A DNA stretch of 64,000 nucleotides from Thalassotalea sp. Lineage in GTDB: Bacteria; Pseudomonadota; Gammaproteobacteria; Enterobacterales; Alteromonadaceae. Below, in pieces: positions 47,498 to 55,863 of this stretch. The stretch's first letter is position 1. Each line of letters starts with the position of its first letter. The stretch lies in contig JAQWHD010000050.1 in NCBI GenBank assembly GCA_029237915.1, positions 1 to 64,000 of the forward strand, written 5' to 3'. The notes beneath the pieces were generated by a model. It saw only the letters and a list, made by a program, of their open reading frames with translations, did no database searches and had not been told where the DNA came from. The position numbers and the translations under genes are program-made.

Positions 47498-47532
47498 GTT
47501 ACCTGTAATAGCTAAACACTATTACAGATAAC
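47498..47532. terminator. Long hairpin after serA
   Basis: GTTACCTGTAATAG (47498-47511) pairs with 47519-47532 (one G/U), with a 7-nt loop. It lies 28 bp after the serA stop. No T-run follows, so termination or mRNA 3'-end stabilisation are both possible. Confidence 0.5.
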
Positions 47533-47560
47533 CTTTATCACTAGCTTAATTAGACACTAC

Positions 47561-48790
47561 TTAGTGAATTAAACGCGCACGAATTGTGCCATCAATCGCT
47601 TTTAACTCTTTTAATGCAGTTTCACTGTCCGCTGACTCAACATCAATTACTACGTAACCAATTTTATCGTCAGTTTGTAAGTACTGCGCGGCGATATTAA
47701 TACTTCTGTCAGCAAATGCTTGGTTAATTTGCGTTAATACACCTGGTTGGTTGTGGTGAATATGCAGTAGACGACTACGATTAACGTGCCCTGGTAGTGA
47801 TACTTCAGGGAAGTTAACTGCAGATAAGGTTGATCCATTGTCTGAATACTTCACTATTTTACCTGAAACTTCACGGCCAATGTTTTCTTGTGCTTCTTTA
47901 GTGCTACCACCAATGTGCGGCGTTAAAATAACATTATCAAAAGCGCGCAGAGGAGAGATAAACTCTTCGTCGTTTGAGCCCGGCTCTACAGGGAATACAT
48001 CAATTGCCGCGCCGCCAAGTTTTTTACTTTCCAACGCCTCGGCAAGTGCATCAATATCAACAACCGTACCACGCGCTGCATTAATAAATATTGCGCCTTG
48101 TTTCATTGCATCAAATTCTGCTGCGCCCATCATGTTTTGTGTTGAAACGGTTTCTGGCACGTGTAAAGTAATAACATCGGCTTCATTTAAAAGCTCAGTC
48201 ATGCTATCTACTTGGCTAGCATTACCTAAAGGTAGTTTAGTTTCAATATCGTAAAACTTAACTCGCATACCCACATGTTCCGCTAAAATACCTAGTTGTG
48301 TACCAATGTGACCATAGCCAATAATACCAAGCGTTTTGCCACGAGCTTCAACTGAACCTACCGCAGACTTATTCCAAACACCGCGATGTGCTTGCGCGCT
48401 TTTCTCTGGAATGCCGCGTAGCAGTAATAAGGTTTCACCTAATACTAATTCAGCAACTGAACGTGTATTTGAGAAAGGGGCGTTAAATACTGGAATACCG
48501 CGAGATTGAGCTGCCGCAATATTTACTTGGTTAGTACCAATACAAAAACAACCAATCGCCGCTAATTTTTTGGCATGAGCAATTACGTCATCGGTAAGCT
48601 GGGTACGCGAACGAATACCAACAAAATGTACATCGGCAATCTTAGCTTTAAGCTCGTCATCATCTAATGCGCTTTTTACGTATTCAATGTTGCTATAACC
48701 GTTCGATTTTAAAACCTCTAAAGCCGATTGATGCACGCCTTCGAGTAAAAGGATTTTGATCTTATCTTTATGTAACGATTTTCTGGTCAT
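47561..48790 (-). CDS. serA: D-3-phosphoglycerate dehydrogenase
   Basis: First step of serine synthesis: oxidises 3-phosphoglycerate with NAD. The NAD-binding loop GIIGYGHIGTQLG, catalytic Arg (INAARGTVVD), Glu (DVFPVEP) and His (LTPHIGGST) are present, with a C-terminal ACT domain (VLTQINQAFADRSINIAAQYLQ) for serine feedback inhibition. 409 aa, matching the E. coli type. It supplies serine to the glycine cleavage genes nearby (58-62 kb). Confidence 0.97.
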   Translation of the reverse strand: MTRKSLHKDKIKILLLEGVHQSALEVLKSNGYSNIEYVKSALDDDELKAKIADVHFVGIRSRTQLTDDVIAHAKKLAAIGCFCIGTNQVNIAAAQSRGIPVFNAPFSNTRSVAELVLGETLLLLRGIPEKSAQAHRGVWNKSAVGSVEARGKTLGIIGYGHIGTQLGILAEHVGMRVKFYDIETKLPLGNASQVDSMTELLNEADVITLHVPETVSTQNMMGAAEFDAMKQGAIFINAARGTVVDIDALAEALESKKLGGAAIDVFPVEPGSNDEEFISPLRAFDNVILTPHIGGSTKEAQENIGREVSGKIVKYSDNGSTLSAVNFPEVSLPGHVNRSRLLHIHHNQPGVLTQINQAFADRSINIAAQYLQTDDKIGYVVIDVESADSETALKELKAIDGTIRARLIH

Positions 48791-49160
48791 AGCGGTTAAC
48801 TCTTCAAATTATTTTATTTGTTTTGGATGGCTAGATATCCAAGGTGAGGTACGAAAATAACATATAGTGTTAAAACTCTAAAGAACTATTTTTCACTAAA
48901 TATAAGGAAAAATTCAGTAAGTAAGTAGTAAATGTTGGTTGGCTTGGTGATTGTTCGGTTTGTGTGGCTTTAATTAGATTAAAATTTTGTTAAATAAGGT
49001 TCTGGTTGTTTTAAATTTTTATAATGAATAAAAATATATATTTAATTTAAAAGCGTGATTATTGACCTAGCTCACTTTTAGTTTGCTTTTAAGGATAAAT
49101 TAACAAAGTCACTTATCTAATGAGTTAAATAAGTGACCCATAATTAATGGCGGGTAGTAA
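48791..49160. other. serA-rpiA intergenic region
   Basis: 370 bp of AT-rich DNA without a supported gene. The 3' half holds the rpiA downstream hairpin (49108-49137). The serA promoter should be in the 48800-48950 part, but no clear -35/-10 pair or Lrp site could be assigned by eye. Confidence 0.5.
49108..49137 (-). terminator. Candidate terminator of rpiA
   Basis: GTCACTTAT (49108-49116) pairs perfectly with ATAAGTGAC (49129-49137) around a 12-nt loop, 24 nt after the rpiA stop. The T-run on the minus strand is weak (TTTGTT). Confidence 0.5.
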
Positions 49161-49817
49161 TTAGCTAATAACTTTACTGCCGTTTGGTGTGCCAAGCACT
49201 AATACATCTGCGCCGCGATCAGCAAATAAGCCATTGGTTACTACACCAACGATGGCGTTAATATTTTTTTCCATTTCAACTGGGTTTAAAATACTCATAT
49301 TATAAACATCTAAAATCACATTACCGTTGTCAGTAACTACGCCTTGACGGTACATAGGATCGCCACCAAGTTTCACTAGCTCGCGCGCTACATAACTGCG
49401 AGCCATTGGAATAACTTCAACAGGAAGAGGGAAGGCTCCTAAAATAGGAACTTGTTTACTTTCATCAGCAATACAGACAAACTTTTTAGCAACCGCAGCA
49501 ACAATCTTTTCACGAGTTAATGCCGCGCCGCCGCCTTTGATCATATGCATGTGCTCGGTAATTTCATCCGCGCCATCAACATACACAGATAGATCATCAA
49601 CAGAGTTTAAATCGAATACTTCAATGCCGTAAGCATCTAGCTTTTGTGTTGAAACTTCTGAGCTTGATACCGCGCCTTCAATTTGATCTTTCATTGTCGC
49701 AAGTGCGTCAATAAAGTGATTAACAGTAGAGCCAGTGCCTACACCGACAATTGAACCTTTTTCTACAAATTCAAGCGCTTTAATCGCGGCGGCTTTTTTC
49801 ATTTCATCTTGGGTCAT
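49161..49817 (-). CDS. rpiA: Ribose-5-phosphate isomerase A
   Basis: Interconverts ribose 5-phosphate and ribulose 5-phosphate. The conserved segments [24 protein letters not shown] and [14 protein letters not shown] with its catalytic Glu are intact. 218 aa is standard. The serA-rpiA-ygfA grouping is as in E. coli, though spaced by 370 and 166 bp. Confidence 0.97.
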   Translation of the reverse strand: MTQDEMKKAAAIKALEFVEKGSIVGVGTGSTVNHFIDALATMKDQIEGAVSSSEVSTQKLDAYGIEVFDLNSVDDLSVYVDGADEITEHMHMIKGGGAALTREKIVAAVAKKFVCIADESKQVPILGAFPLPVEVIPMARSYVARELVKLGGDPMYRQGVVTDNGNVILDVYNMSILNPVEMEKNINAIVGVVTNGLFADRGADVLVLGTPNGSKVIS

Positions 49818-49983
49818 GACTTTTCCTGTTAATAGTATTAATACTGTAAAATAATAGCTTAATTAGTATGCGCTGCATTATAACCATGTATTGATTAAGG
49901 ATAAATACGTTTACCTTAATTAATAGCAATTCTAATGAGTTTGCTCTAACCCCAGAGTTATAAATGTACTGTGCTGCTTTTAA

Positions 49984-50586
49984 TTACCAATGATATTGTT
50001 TACTTGGGGTAATTATCTCGGGTAAAGGGATGTCCCAATGCTGATTTGGAATGCTATCAAGTAGTTGGCAATTATGTGCCACCCCGATAGGTAATAAACT
50101 CTGTTGTATCTTACCCTTATGCCAGCTACTTAACGTTCTATCGTAAAAGCCGCCACCCATACCTAATCGATTGCCTTGACGGTCAAATGCCACTAAAGGC
50201 GCGATTAATACATCAAGCTGCGCTAAAGGTAAAACATCCGTTACAGCCAGTTTTGGCTCTAATATATTATACTTATTAGCAATCAAATGAGTCGCTTGGC
50301 TATAGTGTAAAAACAGTAAGTTGCCTGGACTAAATGGATGGATAACAGGAAGATAAACGGCCTTGTTATTTTGCCAACACCAATCGATAAAAGGCTCAAG
50401 GCTTATTTCGCCATCATTGGCTAAATAGAGTGAAATGGTTTTGGCTGCTTGTATTTTTGGCTGCGAAATTAATGTAGCGCATAAATCAAGGCTAGCTTGT
50501 TGTTGCTCATCATTTGATAACTGTTGGCGACGATTGCGTACTTCTTTGCGTAACAACTGTCTTTGCTGGTGGGCTCTCAGATCCAA
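49984..50586 (-). CDS. ygfA: 5-formyltetrahydrofolate cyclo-ligase
   Basis: Converts 5-formyl-THF to 5,10-methenyl-THF with ATP, relieving inhibition of folate enzymes. The ATP-binding RNRRQQLSNDEQ N-terminal region, LIAPLVAFDRQGNRLGMGGGFYDRTL and the basic first helix are conserved. Translation appears to begin at a TTG (50586) with AAGG upstream; 200 aa. In most gammaproteobacteria 6S RNA is directly upstream on the same transcript; here a DUF2891 gene intervenes in the opposite direction. Confidence 0.93.
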   Translation of the reverse strand: MDLRAHQQRQLLRKEVRNRRQQLSNDEQQQASLDLCATLISQPKIQAAKTISLYLANDGEISLEPFIDWCWQNNKAVYLPVIHPFSPGNLLFLHYSQATHLIANKYNILEPKLAVTDVLPLAQLDVLIAPLVAFDRQGNRLGMGGGFYDRTLSSWHKGKIQQSLLPIGVAHNCQLLDSIPNQHWDIPLPEIITPSKQYHW

Positions 50587-50733
50587 GCTAACTTACCTTA
50601 AATATTATGCTAATTACTCTTGGTAATAATTTTATACCAATTTAATTGGGATTGTAGGCTAGTAACGATTAAAAAAGTAGCATATTATTTTTACTATCAG
50701 CCAAAAAAATAAAAATAATTTAACAAAAGGCAA

Positions 50734-51843
50734 ATGATGAAATTAGCACAATTACTAATAGTACTACTGTGCGCCAATAGCGCTAATGCACTTGCTGCTA
50801 AAAATGACAGCCAAGAGCAAAAACAACAAACCTTATTAATCAGCCGCTTTGCTGAGCTTGCTCTTGATTGTGTGCACAAAGAATACCCTAATATCATTAA
50901 GCATCAGTTGACGTCCAAACAAGATGTGCAAACACCCAAACAACTTTATCCTGCATTTTATGGCTGCTTTGATTGGCATTCATCCGTTCATGGCCATTGG
51001 TTATTGACTCGTATATTGCATAAATACCCTGATAATATTTACTACAAAGGTATTGTTTCAACTTTAAACCAAAGCTTCACACGTGAAAATATTAAAGGCG
51101 AATTGGCGTATTTTAACCGTGCGAATACCGGTACTAGTTTTGAACGTCCTTACGGACTCGCTTGGTTTTTACAGTTAACTACAGAGCTTAGGCAGTGGAA
51201 TTCAATAGAAGCTAAACAATGGCTCGCTATTTTACGCCCATTAGAAGATAAAATTTTAGCGAATATAACGAGCTGGTTACCCAAGCTTGCCTTTCCAATA
51301 AGAGGGGGAGAGCACAGTCAAACCGCTTTTGCGTTTGGTTTGATTTTAGATTGGAGCATTGAAGCAAATGATGCGGCTATGCAGCAGCTACTCACCCGAA
51401 AAATAATTACCCTTTATGGCAGTGACAATAGCTGTCCATTAGCCTATGAACCATCAGGACAAGATTTCTTATCGCCATGTATTGCCGAAGCTGACTTAAT
51501 GCGCCGGGTCATGAATAAAGAACAATACGCAGTGTGGCTAACCGATTTCCTGCCTAGTATCCCACACGATGGTAGCGCTTGGCTTGTCACTGCAAATGTT
51601 GTCGATAAGAGTGATGGCAAGCTTGCCCACTTAGATGGTTTAAATTTAAGCCGTAGCTGGATGTTAGAGGGTATAGCTTCTGGCTTAGATAAAAAAGATC
51701 CCCGCCAAGCATCATTAAAACTTGCAGCTAAAGAACATAAAGATGCGGGCATAAATGCAGTCGTTAACGACTTACATTACATGGGCAGCCACTGGCTTGG
51801 CAGTTTCGCCACTTACCTAGAAACCAAGCGCGGCCTCAACTAA
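50734..51843 (+). CDS. Exported DUF2891 family protein
   Basis: A 369-aa protein with a signal peptide (about residues 1-22, ending ANALAA). The conserved DUF2891 core is visible: LYPAFYGCFDWHSSVHGHWLL near residues 71-91, then FERPYGLAWFLQL around 131-143, and later PLAYEPSGQDFLSPC. The enriched Trp/His/Glu pattern suggests an alpha/alpha toroid like that of glycoside-related enzymes, but no function is established. It lies between ygfA and 6S RNA, opposite to both, and ends at the edge of a large palindrome, which hints at insertion. Confidence 0.8.
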   Translation: MMKLAQLLIVLLCANSANALAAKNDSQEQKQQTLLISRFAELALDCVHKEYPNIIKHQLTSKQDVQTPKQLYPAFYGCFDWHSSVHGHWLLTRILHKYPDNIYYKGIVSTLNQSFTRENIKGELAYFNRANTGTSFERPYGLAWFLQLTTELRQWNSIEAKQWLAILRPLEDKILANITSWLPKLAFPIRGGEHSQTAFAFGLILDWSIEANDAAMQQLLTRKIITLYGSDNSCPLAYEPSGQDFLSPCIAEADLMRRVMNKEQYAVWLTDFLPSIPHDGSAWLVTANVVDKSDGKLAHLDGLNLSRSWMLEGIASGLDKKDPRQASLKLAAKEHKDAGINAVVNDLHYMGSHWLGSFATYLETKRGLN

Positions 51844-51906
51844 ATCAAGGGGGTCAGATCAACTTGAAATTTAATTAATATTTCAAGTTGATCTGACCCT
51901 CTTGAT
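51844..51906. repeat. Long palindrome with 27-bp arms
   Basis: Arms 51844-51870 and 51880-51906 are complementary except for one C/T mismatch, with a 9-nt AT loop. The arm contains GGGGTCAGATCAACTTG. It begins right after the DUF2891 stop. GGGGTCAGA-type palindromes are often repeated elements mobilised by Y1 (REP-associated) transposases, but no transposase is nearby. It may double as a terminator, though it lacks a T-run. Confidence 0.85.
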
Positions 51907-52002
51907 ATGAGCCTCTTGATATATGACGCATTTATCTGAGCGGGTGTTCAGGTGTTAACACACTTAAATAGAAGTACAGTAGAAAAATAGAAAAGAATAA
52001 AA

Positions 52003-52039
52003 GTTTCCCCAGAGGTATTAGGGCCAGCGTCAATGTCAG
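52003..52039 (-). repeat. Degenerate second copy of the 6S RNA 3' end
   Basis: On the plus strand GTTTCCCCAGAGG then CCAGCGTCAATGTCAG repeats the 6S RNA segment at 52077-52105 (GTTTCCCAGAATG then CCAGCGTCAATGTCAG, 16 identical bases). The A-rich flanks before each copy (51981-52002 and 52052-52076) are also alike. Confidence 0.75.
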
Positions 52040-52073
52040 GTGTTAGTTTAAGAAGAAATAAGAAAGAAAATAA

Positions 52074-52259
52074 AACGTTTCCCAGAATGCCAGCGTCAAT
52101 GTCAGCCCATGAACAACCGGGTGTTCAAGGCGGGGATTGGACAACTGCCTCAGGCTTCCCGATACGAGCCGGGCTTGCACAATAGCAGCCGATAAACCCC
52201 CTTAGGTAAAACTTATCGGCTCAGGGACATAATTAACAACTTAACATCCCAGGAAACAT
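52074..52259 (-). ncRNA. ssrS: 6S RNA
   Basis: Regulatory RNA that mimics an open promoter and binds sigma-70 RNA polymerase in stationary phase. On the minus strand GTCCCTGAGCCGATA, GAAGCCTGAGGC and CCTTGAACACCCGG-TTGTTCATGGGCTGAC match the conserved 6S blocks. The 5' GUUUCCUGGGAUG pairs completely (with G/U) with the 3' CAUUCUGGGAAAC, closing the long rod. A -10 box TATAAT at 52266-52271 sets the start near 52259; the length of about 185 nt is typical. Its usual downstream gene ygfA is 1.5 kb away and separated by DUF2891; zapA, usually upstream, is absent. Confidence 0.92.
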
Positions 52260-52265
52260 ATTCTT

Positions 52266-52294
52266 ATTATACACCGCCTTTATAAAAATGGCGG
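52266..52294 (-). promoter_or_regulatory. 6S RNA promoter region with inverted repeat
   Basis: TATAAT on the minus strand (52266-52271) lies 7 bp before the inferred start. Immediately upstream ACCGCC and GGCGGT (52273-52278 with 52290-52295) form an inverted repeat overlapping the spacer and -35 region, where no good -35 hexamer is seen. This could be a regulator-binding site. Confidence 0.5.
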
Positions 52295-52295
52295 T

Positions 52296-52633
52296 ATATT
52301 TTGGAATAAAAAAGTAGCGGGTTATATCAATCCTATTCGTTGCGGTATTAATTTAAGCTTTAAATAAAAGTGCGAGCTTATTATTTTTTTAGCTTTAAAG
52401 AAAAATTTCACCACTCTATTGAGTTTACTTCCGCTACCAGAAGTAGTGCGACTTTACCTGAGCAATTTAGCGCAATCAACTAATAATTTGTAACAGTTAT
52501 CTGACTGCTGTTTTTCTACTCGAAGTGTACTTTTGTTGAGCTTTGTCAACGTTTATCTATCGGTTTTTTCTGGTTAGAAGCACTATTGAGTGTTAGGATT
52601 AACTATATTTTATATTTACTAAAAAGTGTTGAA
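52296..52633. other. 6S RNA-ygfB divergent intergenic region
   Basis: About 340 bp without a supported gene on either strand. I looked specifically for zapA, which normally occupies this place on the minus strand, and found no frame of suitable length. A GTTGA/TCAAC inverted repeat occurs near 52535-52550. Promoter elements for ygfB were not resolved. Confidence 0.5.
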
Positions 52634-53200
52634 ATGACTGAACAACAATCTTTAACTTTTGCGAACGTACAAGCGGCGTTTGGTGGTGAAAATTTTCAAG
52701 CACATGCTTCTGAAATTCATGGTGTGTTAGCCGGTATTATCTCTTCTGGTTTTGCTTTTGAAGATGAAGGCTATTTGCCTATTATTAATGACTTCTTTAA
52801 TAATGGTGAAGGGCTTAGTAAAAATCTTAAAGATTTGGTTAAAGAGCTTTACGGTAATATTTGGCAAGCAATGCTAGATGAAAATTTTACCTTTCAAATA
52901 TTAGTTCCAGATGACGATGAAGCAATTGTTGAGCGCGGCACTGCATTAAGTTTATGGGTACAAGGTTTTAACTTAGGTTTTGGGTTACAAAAGCAAAGTA
53001 AAGATAAACTAACGGAAGAAGTGGATGAGATCATTAAAGACTTCGCTGATATTGCCAATCTTTCAAATGAACTTGAAGAAGATGAAGAAACAGAGCAAGC
53101 ATATTTTGAGATTTTAGAATATGTACGTATTTCATCTTTATTATGTTTTGCAGAATTAGCTAGTAAACCAGAACAAGATTCTGGCAAAACGATCCATTAA
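52634..53200 (+). CDS. ygfB: YgfB/UPF0149 family protein
   Basis: All-helical protein of the UPF0149 family, 188 aa, acidic. The sequence begins MTEQQSLTFANVQAAF and contains EIHGVLAGIISSGF and LWVQGFNLGFG, both typical. I use the ATG at 52634; a 16-codon extension from 52586 is hydrophobic and not family-like. Function is not well defined, though in Pseudomonas a relative affects beta-lactamase regulation. It starts the ygfB-pepP-ubiH-ubiI series, 29 nt before pepP. Confidence 0.9.
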   Translation: MTEQQSLTFANVQAAFGGENFQAHASEIHGVLAGIISSGFAFEDEGYLPIINDFFNNGEGLSKNLKDLVKELYGNIWQAMLDENFTFQILVPDDDEAIVERGTALSLWVQGFNLGFGLQKQSKDKLTEEVDEIIKDFADIANLSNELEEDEETEQAYFEILEYVRISSLLCFAELASKPEQDSGKTIH

Positions 53201-53229
53201 TTTAGTTCACCTTACTCATAGAAAAGACC

Positions 53230-54570
53230 ATGACCAAACATACTCGAATTGATGTGGCTGAATTTGCTGCTCGCCGTGAAGCTTTATTAGCACAGATGCC
53301 TGATAACTCCGTGGCTCTTATCCCAGCAGCAAAAGAAGTAACGCGCAGCCGCGATACCGAATATTTATTTTGCCAAGACAAAGACTTTTATTACTTATCT
53401 GGTTTTCACGAGCCAGATGCTTTATTAGTGTTGGTGAAAAGCTTTGGCGATGAAAGTATCTTATTTTGTCGTGACAAAGACCCGCATCAAGAAGTGTGGC
53501 ATGGCCGCAGAGTTGGCGCCGAAGTAGCGCAAGCCGAATATGGTTTTGACCTAACGTATACCTTAGAAGAATTAGAGCAAATCTTGCCTATGTACATTAA
53601 TGGTAAAGATACCGTTATGTTTGCTCAAGGTGCGAATAAAGAATTTGATGAGTTGGTTTTTGCTTGTTTAAGCATACTGCGCAGCGGTGGTAAACAAGGT
53701 TTAACTGCGCCTAAAGCTATTGTTGATGTTCGTGAGTTGATTCACGAAATGCGTTTAATTAAATCGCCTGCTGAAATTGCTATTATGCGCGAAGCCAATG
53801 TTATCTCTGGTAATGCTCATAAGCGAGCAATGCGAGCGAGTAAACAGGGCGTTTTTGAATACCAACTAGAAGCTGAAATATTGCATGAGTTTGCCTTTAA
53901 TGGCGCACGCTCTGCAGCTTATGGCACGATTGTAGGCGGTGGTGAAAATGCGACTATATTGCATTATACCGACAATGAAGAAGTGCTAATGGATGGCGAG
54001 TTAGTATTAATTGATGCCGGCGCAGAGCTTGCAGGTTATGCAGCAGATATTACTCGCACATTCCCGGTAAATGGTAAATTTACCAAGCTCCAAGCTAAAG
54101 TATATAACCTAGTACTTGATGCGCAATTAGCCGCATTTGCAACCATTAAACCAGGCAGTAATTTTGCCAATGCCAATAAAGCTGCCAATGAAGTGCTAAC
54201 CAAAGGTTTATACGATTTCGGTATTTTAACGGGTGACTTAGAAGAGCTTATTAGTGACAAGGCCTGTAAACAATACTTTATTCACGGCTTAGGCCATTGG
54301 TTAGGATTAGATGTACATGATGTTGGTGATTACCAAGTAGATCATGACCGTAATCAGTTACGCGCTTTTGAACCCGGCATGGTACTTACCATAGAGCCAG
54401 GATTATATTTTGATAGTGAAGCCGATGTCGATGAAGAACTACAAGGTGTAGGAATTCGCATTGAAGATAATATTTTAGTAACTGAAAACGGTTTTGAGAA
54501 CTTAACTGTAAATGCGCCTAAAACAGTTAAAGAAATTGAAAACGCGATGCGTAATCCAAATAAAAAATAG
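53230..54570 (+). CDS. pepP: Xaa-Pro aminopeptidase PepP
   Basis: Mn-dependent aminopeptidase that removes the residue before a proline. The pita-bread fold is clear, with the five metal ligands in LIDAGAELAGYAADITRTFP (two Asp), HGLGHWLGLDVHD (His), LTIEPGLY (Glu) and GIRIEDN (Glu). The N-terminal creatinase-like domain holds RDTEYLFCQDKDFYYLSGF. 446 aa, full length. The amidohydrolase at 24.7 kb, itself dipeptidase-like, is unrelated. Confidence 0.97.
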   Translation: MTKHTRIDVAEFAARREALLAQMPDNSVALIPAAKEVTRSRDTEYLFCQDKDFYYLSGFHEPDALLVLVKSFGDESILFCRDKDPHQEVWHGRRVGAEVAQAEYGFDLTYTLEELEQILPMYINGKDTVMFAQGANKEFDELVFACLSILRSGGKQGLTAPKAIVDVRELIHEMRLIKSPAEIAIMREANVISGNAHKRAMRASKQGVFEYQLEAEILHEFAFNGARSAAYGTIVGGGENATILHYTDNEEVLMDGELVLIDAGAELAGYAADITRTFPVNGKFTKLQAKVYNLVLDAQLAAFATIKPGSNFANANKAANEVLTKGLYDFGILTGDLEELISDKACKQYFIHGLGHWLGLDVHDVGDYQVDHDRNQLRAFEPGMVLTIEPGLYFDSEADVDEELQGVGIRIEDNILVTENGFENLTVNAPKTVKEIENAMRNPNKK

Positions 54571-54606
54571 CCCAAAGAATAATAGATATTAGATAAAGGC
54601 AACAGT

Positions 54607-55803
54607 ATGAGCTCAACAAAGCAGTTTGACATTATTATATCTGGCGCAGCATTAGCGGGTGCTAGTATGGCACTTGCTTTGTCTAAGCTACAAAAGCCAG
54701 ATGGCTCACTGTTATCTATTGCTGTTGTTGAAACTTTCCCAATAAGTAATGAATTACCCAAAAGCTATGACGCCAGAGTCATCGCTTTATCGCATGCTAG
54801 TGCAAGTTATTTAAATGAACTTGGCGTATGGCCACAATTAAAAAATGACGCCATGGCGATAAAAAATATCCATATCTCTGATTGTGATTACTACGGTAAA
54901 GCCAGATTATACAGTGAGGATTATAATGTCAGCGCTCTAGGTTTTGTTAGTGAAATGCAAGCTATCGGTAACGCCATAATTTCTCCCCTTAAGCAAAGCC
55001 GAAATGTTACATTTTTTGCCCCTGACAGTATTAGTGAAATTACTTGGCAAAGTGAGCAAGTATCGGTGCAATTATCTTCTGGTGAAAGCATTAGTGCCAA
55101 CTTGCTTCTAGGTTGTGATGGTGGCCAGTCGGTATGTCGCAGCCAAGCCAAAATAGACAGCACGGTTAGTGATTACCAGCAAGTGGCGATTATTGCTAAC
55201 CTAACACCTGAAAAGCCTCACAATAATAGAGCATTTGAACGCTTTAGCGAGTTTGGTCCTATCGCCTTATTACCTATGACTGATAATCGTTGCTCTCTAG
55301 TTTGGACGGTAAAGCCTGAACATGTTGATGACTTACTAGCGCTTTCAGAATCCGAGTTTTCGGCAAAACTAAGTGCTAGCTTTGGTCAGTGGTTAGGCGA
55401 GTTTACAACCATTGGCAAACGCTTTGCTTTTGAGTTAAAGCTTGTCCAAGCAAATGAACAAATACACCACCGCATGGCATTACTTGGTAATGCAGCACAT
55501 ACATTGCACCCTATTGCTGGCCAAGGTTTTAATCTAGGTATGCGTGACGTTGCAGCTATGGCGAAGCACATTAAGCAAGCACTAGCGAACAATCTTGATA
55601 TAGGCAGTTATCAGGTGTTAAGTGAATACGCCTCATCTCGAGATATTGATCATAAACAGGTGATCGCGTTAACTGACTCACTGGTGCATTTATTTTCGAA
55701 TAAACATACGCCTTTAGTGGTTGGTCGCGGTATTGGTTTAAAAGTTCTAAATTATGTTACGCCATTAAAAACCGCGTTAGCACAGAAAACTATGGGGCAT
55801 TAG
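54607..55803 (+). CDS. ubiH: 2-octaprenyl-6-methoxyphenol hydroxylase UbiH
   Basis: FAD monooxygenase of aerobic ubiquinone synthesis. The N-terminal ADP-binding motif ISGAALAGASMALAL and the C-terminal GNAAHTLHPIAGQGFNLGMRDV of the UbiH/COQ6 family are present. It is followed 60 bp later by a homologue (ubiI), the same order as in E. coli. 398 aa. By order and similarity it is UbiH rather than UbiF. Confidence 0.9.
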   Translation: MSSTKQFDIIISGAALAGASMALALSKLQKPDGSLLSIAVVETFPISNELPKSYDARVIALSHASASYLNELGVWPQLKNDAMAIKNIHISDCDYYGKARLYSEDYNVSALGFVSEMQAIGNAIISPLKQSRNVTFFAPDSISEITWQSEQVSVQLSSGESISANLLLGCDGGQSVCRSQAKIDSTVSDYQQVAIIANLTPEKPHNNRAFERFSEFGPIALLPMTDNRCSLVWTVKPEHVDDLLALSESEFSAKLSASFGQWLGEFTTIGKRFAFELKLVQANEQIHHRMALLGNAAHTLHPIAGQGFNLGMRDVAAMAKHIKQALANNLDIGSYQVLSEYASSRDIDHKQVIALTDSLVHLFSNKHTPLVVGRGIGLKVLNYVTPLKTALAQKTMGH

Positions 55804-55863
55804 TAAGAACTAATACCGCGCAGTAATAACATATTAACGATAGTAGAAACTAAGAGAATAAAA

